64,000 bases of DNA from Paenibacillus lactis (GTDB lineage Bacteria > Bacillota > Bacilli > Paenibacillales > Paenibacillaceae). The position numbers and the translations under genes are program-made. This document shows positions 57,583 through 64,000 of this stretch, piece after piece (the stretch's first letter is position 1; each line of letters opens with the position of its first letter). The DNA lies in the NCBI RefSeq assembly GCF_017873605.1, contig NZ_JAGGKI010000010.1, positions 124,001 through 188,000 of the forward strand, in the 5' to 3' direction. The notes below the pieces were generated by a model. The model worked only from the letters and a program-made list of their open reading frames with translations, was not told the origin of the DNA and made no database searches.

Positions 57583-60057
57583 TTATCTTGCCGTTACCGA
57601 AATATATACAGCCAGTCCGCCGCCTGCGGCTGAAGCGAACGCGATGGTCCCGTTCATGCAGCGCACGCGCTCCTTCATCCCGTGTATGCCCATGCTGCTG
57701 AATTGATCCCTCTGCTTCTCCAGATCTTCCAGCTCCATGCCGATGCCGTTGTCCTCGTAATTCAGAATGACCTGGCCTGATCGGGTGGACAAGCCCAGCT
57801 TTACCTCCGTTGCATTGGAATGCTTGGTCGCGTTTGCAAGAAGCTCCTGCACGATCCGGTAAAGTCCGATAAGTCTGTCGTCGCTGAGATCATCTTCGAA
57901 TGCCGAGCAATCGAACGAAATGGAATAATTGGTACGCAGCTGCGTGAATTCAAACAGCGCCTCCAGCGACCGTTCAAGTCCCTCTTCCTTCAGAAGCGGC
58001 GGCCGGAGCTCATTGCACGTAATCCGGATTTGATAGATGACGTCGAGCAGTCCCTGCTCAATCTCCTCAAGCTGACCCCGAAGCTTTGGAGGCAGCTCCG
58101 TATCCGTGACGATCTGGTTCAGCTTTCTGTACCATATAATCTGCTCTTGAAGAGCCGCATCATGGAGATCCTGGGAGAGGCGCTTCCGCTCGTTCTCCGA
58201 GAGGTGAAGCATAAGGCGCAGCAGCCATACGGGCTGCCGGGAGGACCCCAGCTTCTCCAGCTCTGCGGTCAAATCCTCGATCACGCGGAAATTATCATAC
58301 AGCACGCTCACATAACGCGAGATCGTCTCCAGCCATATTTTTATCGCTTCGTACTGAAGCAACGCCACTTTCTCGCTGATGTAAATCATGCTGTGATCCC
58401 CGTTGATCTCGCCGATCTTCACGAAATATCCGCCTGACGTCTCGTGCAGCTTGCAGAGCGGAAGCTGCTCGGGATGGCGATCGCAAATCGCATACAGAGC
58501 GTCTTTGGAGAATTCCCCGGCACCTCCTGAGACGCAGAACTCTGAGCTGCCGCAGTTCAAGGTGACGAGGCTGACCTTCTCGGTTTTAAGCACTTTTTGG
58601 ATTTCCTCGACGATCCTTGTATTCAGTTCACTGATCTTCACCATCCCGAACAGGTCCGAGGAGAACCGGTCAAGGCTCATCTGCAGCTGGAAATATCGCT
58701 CCTCGCTCTCCCTTATCAGCTTCTCCGCCGCATTCCGCTCCCGCTCCGCCCTCTTCTCCTCCGTAATATCCCGGATAATCGTCAGTGCTGTATTGTCCCC
58801 GATATAAGGGATTGGGGCGGTAACGACCTCGATATCGATGACCGTGCCGTCGATTTGGATAATCTGGCTCTCCACCAGCGTTGCAGTGGCCCCTTGCTCA
58901 TAGACTCCCTTGACCTCCCTTCGAACCAGGTCAATCTGATCAGGGGGAACGAATTGCTCATACCCCCTCCCTTCAAGCTGAGCGAGATCCGAGACGCCAA
59001 GCAGGCGCATGCCTGCCGGATTCATATAAATACATTCAAAATTCGAATGAAGCACCATCGCGACCGGAGCGATATCCAAAATATGGCGGTTGATCCGTTC
59101 GCTGTCGATCAGGGCCCGCTCGGCCGCTTTGCGGGCCGTCACATCCTCGAAGAAAATTCGGACCGCATCCGTTTCGTCGTCGGGCAATGCCGTAACGATA
59201 ACGTCCACCTTGGCCCCGTCCATTCTCCGGATCGACAGCTCTTCAGGGACGACATTCCCCTTGCGAATGCGCTCGATGACCCTGCCCTGCTTGCTCTGTT
59301 CCCAGGGCTCGTACAGCCAGTCCCAAGGATCGGTCCCGAGGAAATCCTCCGGGCCGCCGGCACCCACAATCCGCAGTCCGGCGGGATTGACATAGACCAG
59401 CTTGTGCTGCCTGCATACGGCAATGGCCACCGGCGAAGATTCGACGAGCCTGCGGTATCGCTCCATGCTTTCTTTTAGCGCCTGCTCCATCTTTTTGCCC
59501 TCCGTAATGTCATGAAGCGCCTCTTCCATCTTATAGCGGGAAGTAACGTCGATCGCGATGCCATCCACCCGGACCATCCGCTTCAGCTGATCCATGGTCG
59601 GGATCATCTTCACCTGGACCCAGCGCACATCGCCCGCGGCATGGACGATCCGATATTGCGTATGGACAGCTTCTCCCTGCCGCAGCTGTAGAACGCATGA
59701 TTCAAGCAATGGCAGATCCTCCGGGTGAATCAGGGCTCTCCATGAGATGCCGTTCTCGAAATGCTCCGCCAAATAGCCGCTCATTTCATGAAAGGCCAGG
59801 GAGGCGTTAACAATCCGCCCCGCTCCGCAGTCATAAGACCAGATGCCGACATCGAGCGTATGCAGCAGATCGTCCAGCATTCGAAATCTGCTTTCCGCCT
59901 CCGCGAGTCTTTTTTTGTCGTCTTTTATCGAATTTCGTTGCTTATGTCTCCTCACCATGATCATCCCGATCATCAACGCGTATATGGCGAGGATAGCAAA
60001 CGCCGTCCAGAAGTTTTCGTGTCTCAATAAGCGGTTCATCCCTTCTTCGTCATCCAT
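57583..60057 (-). CDS. PAS-rich NarL-partner sensor histidine kinase
   Basis: The product has 824 residues. One TM segment (about 15-36), PAS domains at about 55-175, 195-312 and 318-437 (each ending in an EDVTARK/IRDITEEK-type PAC segment), a GAF-like region (about 455-600), a HisKA_3 domain with phospho-His H632 in LSQDLHDAALQEQ, and a HATPase (N742 in QELLANATKHS, DNGIGM at 769-774). The single TM plus three PAS domains points to cytosolic redox, oxygen or small-molecule sensing, not a large external ligand. The start ATG 60057 has a weak ribosome binding site; ATG at residue 7 is possible. It pairs with the downstream NarL-type regulator. Confidence 0.92.
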   Translation of the reverse strand: MDDEEGMNRLLRHENFWTAFAILAIYALMIGMIMVRRHKQRNSIKDDKKRLAEAESRFRMLDDLLHTLDVGIWSYDCGAGRIVNASLAFHEMSGYLAEHFENGISWRALIHPEDLPLLESCVLQLRQGEAVHTQYRIVHAAGDVRWVQVKMIPTMDQLKRMVRVDGIAIDVTSRYKMEEALHDITEGKKMEQALKESMERYRRLVESSPVAIAVCRQHKLVYVNPAGLRIVGAGGPEDFLGTDPWDWLYEPWEQSKQGRVIERIRKGNVVPEELSIRRMDGAKVDVIVTALPDDETDAVRIFFEDVTARKAAERALIDSERINRHILDIAPVAMVLHSNFECIYMNPAGMRLLGVSDLAQLEGRGYEQFVPPDQIDLVRREVKGVYEQGATATLVESQIIQIDGTVIDIEVVTAPIPYIGDNTALTIIRDITEEKRAERERNAAEKLIRESEERYFQLQMSLDRFSSDLFGMVKISELNTRIVEEIQKVLKTEKVSLVTLNCGSSEFCVSGGAGEFSKDALYAICDRHPEQLPLCKLHETSGGYFVKIGEINGDHSMIYISEKVALLQYEAIKIWLETISRYVSVLYDNFRVIEDLTAELEKLGSSRQPVWLLRLMLHLSENERKRLSQDLHDAALQEQIIWYRKLNQIVTDTELPPKLRGQLEEIEQGLLDVIYQIRITCNELRPPLLKEEGLERSLEALFEFTQLRTNYSISFDCSAFEDDLSDDRLIGLYRIVQELLANATKHSNATEVKLGLSTRSGQVILNYEDNGIGMELEDLEKQRDQFSSMGIHGMKERVRCMNGTIAFASAAGGGLAVYISVTAR

Positions 60058-60252
60058 TCTGTCGATGCCATGCCCGATCCAGTCTCACTACCTCCATGGA
60101 ATGAATCGAAGGGCAGCCAAATGATATATCGGCAAATTTTGCACAAATGCGAATATCGAACGAAAAAAATCTTTGCACACAGACTGCAGTATTGCATCTG
60201 CCCCAATAGAATAAGCGGGACGTCCTTGACCGCCTGCTGCTTCTCACCTCCG

Positions 60253-60294
60253 AAAAAACAAATGCCCGTAAACGGTTCGTTTCCGTTTACGGGC
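60253..60294 (-). terminator. Rho-independent terminator of the peptide ABC operon
   Basis: GCCCGTAAACGG and CCGTTTACGGGC form a perfect 12-bp stem with a 7-nt loop. On the minus strand ATTTGTTTTTT follows. It lies 40 bp after the last ABC ATPase gene. The rest of the 276-bp gap to the PAS kinase gene shows no gene. Confidence 0.85.
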
Positions 60295-60333
60295 AGCTCT
60301 GTGCTGACATGCAACAGCCGGCGTGATAAGCAA

Positions 60334-61134
60334 TCAGGCGAGATCCCACTCCGAATGGATTTTCGGAACATCGGAAATCAGCTGGCGGGTATACGGGTGC
60401 TTCGGATTCAGGATGACTTCCTCGGCCGGCCCCTTCTCAACCACTTTCCCCTGCTCCATGATGTAAAGCGTATCGCTCACATAATAGGCCAGGCCGACGT
60501 CATGGGTAATGAAAATAATCGTCATATTGTTCTCCTCCCGCAGCTTAAGGAGCATATCCAGGATGGTCGATCTGGAGCAGGCGTCGACCATGGAGGTCGG
60601 TTCATCGGCGATAAGCAGCTTCGGATGGAGGATAAAAATTCTCGCGATCATAAGCCGCTGCATCTGTCCGCCGGACAGCTCGAACGGGTACTTATTGTGC
60701 AGCTCCTCGTATTTCAGATTGACGAAGGAGCAGGCCTCCTTCATGCGGCGCAGCTGCTCCTCCTTCGTCAGCTTCTCCCCCTGCAGCTTGATGCAATCGA
60801 GGAGAAGCTTCTCGACTCTATAGAACTGATTGAAGGAAGAGAACGGGTCCTGAAAGATCGCCTGAATATGCTTCCAATATTTTCTCCGGTCCGAATGCCG
60901 CTTCAGTCGCCTCGGCTTGCCCATATATTCGATCGTTCCGGCGCTTTCCTTCAGCAATCCCATAATCAGTTTGGCCAGCGTCGTCTTGCCGCTTCCGCTC
61001 TCTCCGACGATCGATATAATCTCGCCTTCATGAAAAGCGAAGCTGACATTGTCAACCGCGGTCGTCTTGTTGCCGCCGAAGCCGAATACCTTCGTCAGAT
61101 TCTTTCCTTCGATCAGCACGTTATTCCCCTTCAT
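60334..61134 (-). CDS. Oligopeptide/dipeptide ABC transporter ATPase (OppF-like)
   Basis: The product has 266 residues. Walker [17 protein letters not shown], signature [17 protein letters not shown], Walker [21 protein letters not shown] and switch His in [16 protein letters not shown] 61134 is chosen because GGAG lies 10 nt upstream; ATG 61140 and a longer frame are alternatives. It overlaps the OppD-like gene by 14 bases. The usual C-terminal oligo_HPY tail with Cys residues is short. As the last gene of the operon it powers import with the OppD-like ATPase. Confidence 0.92.
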   Translation of the reverse strand: MKGNNVLIEGKNLTKVFGFGGNKTTAVDNVSFAFHEGEIISIVGESGSGKTTLAKLIMGLLKESAGTIEYMGKPRRLKRHSDRRKYWKHIQAIFQDPFSSFNQFYRVEKLLLDCIKLQGEKLTKEEQLRRMKEACSFVNLKYEELHNKYPFELSGGQMQRLMIARIFILHPKLLIADEPTSMVDACSRSTILDMLLKLREENNMTIIFITHDVGLAYYVSDTLYIMEQGKVVEKGPAEEVILNPKHPYTRQLISDVPKIHSEWDLA

Positions 61135-62140
61135 TCGCATACCACTCCCTAAGCGTTTCAGGCTCGACGATGCATCGGTACGTCCGGTCCCCCAAGGTTT
61201 TGTTCGCAATCTTTCCCTGGCGGCACGCTTCCTGGGCATACTTGCAGCGATCCGCGAACCGGCAGCCCTCCGGGACGTTCTTCAGGTTCGGCGGCGTTCC
61301 CGGAATGGCCGCCAGCTTATGGCCCTTCATGCCTTCCTCCGGCACGATGATGGAGCCCATCAGCTTCTTCGTATATGGATGGATCGGATCAAAGATCATC
61401 TGCTCGGCGGTTCCCCGCTCCACGATCTCGCCCGCGTACATGACCATAATGTCATCCGTGACATGGTACAAGAGCGGCAGCTCGTGCGTTATGAAGACGA
61501 GCGACCGGATAAAGCCTTTGTCCAGCAAGCTCTTCAGCAGCTTGATCACCGCCTTTTGCGACGTAACGTCCAGGGCGGAGGTCGGTTCGTCCGCGATCAG
61601 CACTTTCGGGTTCAAAATGGTGGAGATCGCAATGACGGTCCGCTGCTTCATGCCGCCCGACAGCTCATTCGGATACGCATTCAGCACCCTCGGCGACAGG
61701 TTCAGCGTCTCGAACCGCTCGGCGGCCATATCCCATACCTGCTTCTTGGTCAGCTCGGGCCGATGCTCCTTCATGATGTCCTCGATGAAACGAATGATCC
61801 GCAGCGTCGGATTCAACGCATTCATTGCCGCCTGCGGAATGTAGGAGATCTCCCTGCCCGACACTTGGGAGCGCAGCTGCTCCTTCCCGAGCTTCATGAT
61901 ATCCCTTCCGCCGACGATAATGGAGCCGCCTCCGAAATGAAGCGGGGGAAAGTAAAATCCCATCAGGCTTAAGGCCAGCGTCGATTTGCCGCAGCCCGAT
62001 TCGCCGGCGATGCCGAGCGTCTTTCCCTCCTCCAGCGCGAACGTGACGCCATCCACCGCATAGACATGCTCCTTGAGCCGGGTCCGGTAATACGTCTTCA
62101 ATTCGTTGACTTCCAGAATATGCGTACTCACGTCATCCAT
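61121..62140 (-). CDS. Oligopeptide/dipeptide ABC transporter ATPase (OppD-like)
   Basis: The product has 339 residues. Walker [17 protein letters not shown], signature [19 protein letters not shown], Walker [17 protein letters not shown], switch His in [12 protein letters not shown]. The C-terminal oligo_HPY region [14 protein letters not shown] carries the Cys cluster that binds an iron-sulfur cluster in known members. AGGAG precedes the ATG, and the stop of the permease gene shares a base with the start. It works with the OppF-like ATPase and the two permeases. Confidence 0.94.
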   Translation of the reverse strand: MDDVSTHILEVNELKTYYRTRLKEHVYAVDGVTFALEEGKTLGIAGESGCGKSTLALSLMGFYFPPLHFGGGSIIVGGRDIMKLGKEQLRSQVSGREISYIPQAAMNALNPTLRIIRFIEDIMKEHRPELTKKQVWDMAAERFETLNLSPRVLNAYPNELSGGMKQRTVIAISTILNPKVLIADEPTSALDVTSQKAVIKLLKSLLDKGFIRSLVFITHELPLLYHVTDDIMVMYAGEIVERGTAEQMIFDPIHPYTKKLMGSIIVPEEGMKGHKLAAIPGTPPNLKNVPEGCRFADRCKYAQEACRQGKIANKTLGDRTYRCIVEPETLREWYANEGE

Positions 62141-62976
62141 CAGCTCCTAATCTTCGGATTGAATATTTCGTCCATGCCCGTATTCATCATGTACAAGGAG
62201 AACGTGATCATGGCGATCGAAATCGCCGCCGGAATGAACGCCCACCATGCGCCGGCTACCGGGGCTTCAAACACGAGCGCCCAGTTCATGATGATGCCGA
62301 GCGAAATCGTATTGTACGGGCCGAGTCCAAGCATGGAGATGGAAGCCTCAGACAGGATTCCCGACGCGGTCTGCAGCACGAAGGCCATGACGACATAGGA
62401 AGCAATATACGGAAGAATTTCAGACACGATGATCCGCGGCGTGCTGTATCCGGATATTTTGGCGATATTCACGTGATCCCGGTTCCGAAGCGAGGAGGTC
62501 TGGGCCCGCACGGCCCGCGCCGTCCACGGCCAGCTGGTCACCCCGATGATGACCGCCGTCACGAAGGAGCTCCGTGAATCGATGCTGACCGAGATCAGAA
62601 TGAGAATGACAAAGGACGGAATGACGATGAAAATATTCGTGACCGCGGTCAGCAGGTTATCGATCATGCCGCCGATATATCCCGAGGTCAGTCCGATCAC
62701 GAGCCCGATCGCGGTAGCGAACACGCCGGCAATAAGCCCCACCTGGAGCGATGTGCGGATACCGTAGATCAATTCCAGAAACAAATCCCTGCCGAAGTTG
62801 TCGGAGCCCAGCAGCAGCTTGGCATCGGGCGGCTGGTACGCAAGCGCGATCATCTCCAGCGGGTCGCTGCGGTTAAACAGCGGATAGATCAGCACAAGAC
62901 CGATCATGGCCAGCAGCGTGCACGCCCCGAACATGAACTTCGGCGACTTGATCAAGATGCGGAATGAACTGTTCAT
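62140..62976 (-). CDS. Oligopeptide/dipeptide ABC transporter permease (OppC-like)
   Basis: The product has 278 residues with six TM segments. ATG 62976 has GGAGG 9 nt upstream, so the longer frame from 63066 is rejected. The N-terminal cytosolic strand and [20 protein letters not shown] are typical of DppC/OppC; the ATPase contact loop reads [20 protein letters not shown]. It begins 1 bp after the OppB-like gene stop. It forms the channel with the OppB-like permease. Confidence 0.93.
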   Translation of the reverse strand: MNSSFRILIKSPKFMFGACTLLAMIGLVLIYPLFNRSDPLEMIALAYQPPDAKLLLGSDNFGRDLFLELIYGIRTSLQVGLIAGVFATAIGLVIGLTSGYIGGMIDNLLTAVTNIFIVIPSFVILILISVSIDSRSSFVTAVIIGVTSWPWTARAVRAQTSSLRNRDHVNIAKISGYSTPRIIVSEILPYIASYVVMAFVLQTASGILSEASISMLGLGPYNTISLGIIMNWALVFEAPVAGAWWAFIPAAISIAMITFSLYMMNTGMDEIFNPKIRS

Positions 62977-62977
62977 A

Positions 62978-63997
62978 TCACTGATCCTCCATCTGCGCGG
63001 CCTTGATTCTCGGATCGATCCAGCCGTATATGATATCGATCGTGAAGTTGGCGAGCAGCACGGCAATCGCGATGAGCAGCGTGCAGCCCGAAATCAGCGG
63101 ATAATCCAGCTGCCGGATGGCGGTGAACATCCAGGTGCCGATGCCCGGATAGCTGAATACGATCTCGCAGATCAGGGAGCCGCCGACCATGGTGCCGATG
63201 GACAGGGCAAGCCCTGTAATCTGCGGCAGCATGGCGTTGCGGAACACATATCTTGCAATCCGGGAATCCCGGATGCCGAGCAGCTTGCTGTAGAGCACAT
63301 AATCCGAGTTCAGCTCGTAGATGGACATTTCCCGCATGCCGATCGCTTGGCCCCCGATCGTGACGAGTACGATCGACAGGAAGGGCAGCGTGTGATGGCG
63401 GATGACCGAAGCGAAAAATTCCCAGCTTAAGGAAGGCACCAGCTGGTAGTCATAGCCGCCGTGCAGCGGGAACCAATTCAGGGACAGGGCGAACACGTAC
63501 AGCATAATGATCGCCAGCGTAAAGAACGGGATGGAATTCACGAACAAGGCGACCGGAAAAATCACTTTATCGAACACGCCTTTGCGGTATGCGGCAACGG
63601 CGCCGAGGATATTGCCAAGCAGCCATCCGACCAGGATGGCCGGCAGCTGAAGGCCGATCGTCCACGGGACGGCGGAGGCCAGAATTTCCGTGACGGGCTT
63701 CGGATACAGCCCGAAGGACGTGCCCAGATTGCCGCTGAGCAGATTTTTCACATAGATCAAAAACTGTTCGCCCAAGGGCTTGTCGATGCCAAACTCAATA
63801 AGGAACGTCTCGTACACCCGCTTAATGGTGTCGCTGTCCGTCATGCCCTGCGTCATCTCCGAGACGATCATGCTCACCGGATTGCCTTCGATCATGCGCG
63901 GCAGCAGGAAATTAAGCCCGACCGCAATGACCAGCGTAAGGAAATACCAGAAGAACTTCTTGACGATGTATTTTCCGTAAACGCTCAAGCAGCTCAC
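62978..63997 (-). CDS. Oligopeptide/dipeptide ABC transporter permease (OppB-like), start at window edge
   Basis: The product has 339 residues with six TM segments. [20 protein letters not shown] and [16 protein letters not shown] are typical of the OppB/DppB N-terminal part, and [20 protein letters not shown] is the ATPase contact loop. The frame can start at GTG 63997 or TTG 63988; the ribosome binding site and any earlier start may lie beyond the window, so the N-terminus is uncertain. The substrate-binding protein gene expected for this importer would be further upstream. Peptides, nickel or oligosaccharides can be carried by this family. Confidence 0.9.
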   Translation of the reverse strand: MSCLSVYGKYIVKKFFWYFLTLVIAVGLNFLLPRMIEGNPVSMIVSEMTQGMTDSDTIKRVYETFLIEFGIDKPLGEQFLIYVKNLLSGNLGTSFGLYPKPVTEILASAVPWTIGLQLPAILVGWLLGNILGAVAAYRKGVFDKVIFPVALFVNSIPFFTLAIIMLYVFALSLNWFPLHGGYDYQLVPSLSWEFFASVIRHHTLPFLSIVLVTIGGQAIGMREMSIYELNSDYVLYSKLLGIRDSRIARYVFRNAMLPQITGLALSIGTMVGGSLICEIVFSYPGIGTWMFTAIRQLDYPLISGCTLLIAIAVLLANFTIDIIYGWIDPRIKAAQMEDQ

Positions 63998-64000
63998 CCC

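Overview
The window looks like chromosomal DNA from a spore-forming member of the Paenibacillaceae, most likely Paenibacillus or a close relative. This is an inference. It rests on strong AGGAGG-type ribosome binding sites, moderately high GC, low-GC-Gram-positive regulator types (YesM/YesN pairs, MurR/RpiR, YtrA-type GntR, cre-like sites), lipoproteins with Bacillota lipoboxes, YpsA, alanine dehydrogenase and sporulation-kinase-like sensors. No tRNA, rRNA, insertion sequence, prophage or CRISPR array was seen.

Layout. 1-3 kb: Dps with a PerR-type box, a GNAT acetyltransferase and a general-stress protein. 3.1-8.5 kb: a divergent class I isoprenoid-synthase-like protein (DDxxD and second Asp-rich motif) followed at once by a small peptide with a nitrile-hydratase-like leader (NHLP) that ends in Trp. 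These converge on two tandem paralogous 7TM histidine kinases. This is the most novel-looking part of the window: a possible prenylated RiPP or pheromone locus. 8.7-17 kb: a SulP transporter, several small or hypothetical proteins (one of 35 aa), a cyclophilin lipoprotein, a large methyltransferase and a short-chain dehydrogenase. The last two are divergent genes separated by a 51-bp tandem array of 14 full units. 17.5-22.2 kb: an AEC transporter with a MalY-type C-S lyase, then an MFS transporter with an ArsR-type regulator.

22.4-30.6 kb (all minus strand): a probable N-acetylmannosamine utilisation cluster. It holds an RpiR regulator, a ROK kinase, a sugar ABC transporter (binding protein and two permeases), NanE epimerase and a secreted DUF4855-like protein. 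The same 13-bp motif lies upstream of both the regulator and the transporter. 30.9-34.4 kb: a small coiled-coil protein, a CwlK-like M15 peptidase, and a GntR/ABC operon with a 32-bp operator over its promoter. 34.5-42.9 kb: a ChvE-type monosaccharide ABC system and the binding protein/YesM kinase/YesN regulator trio that probably controls it.

43-51.3 kb: a TetR regulator divergent from mqnB-mqnD (futalosine menaquinone pathway), a Mug-type DNA glycosylase, a tubby-like protein, an ECF-like sigma factor with its membrane partner and a likely autoregulated promoter, a lipoprotein, YpsA and alanine dehydrogenase. 51.9-60 kb: a GH4 alpha-galactosidase-like enzyme with an AraC regulator, a Cache chemoreceptor coupled to a 41-aa protein, and a NarL-type response regulator with a PAS-rich kinase. 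60.3-64 kb: four genes of an Opp/Dpp-type peptide ABC transporter, continuing to the window edge.

Where a ribosome binding site points to an internal start codon, that start was used and the longer alternative is noted. All functions are from motif reading alone; no database search was run.
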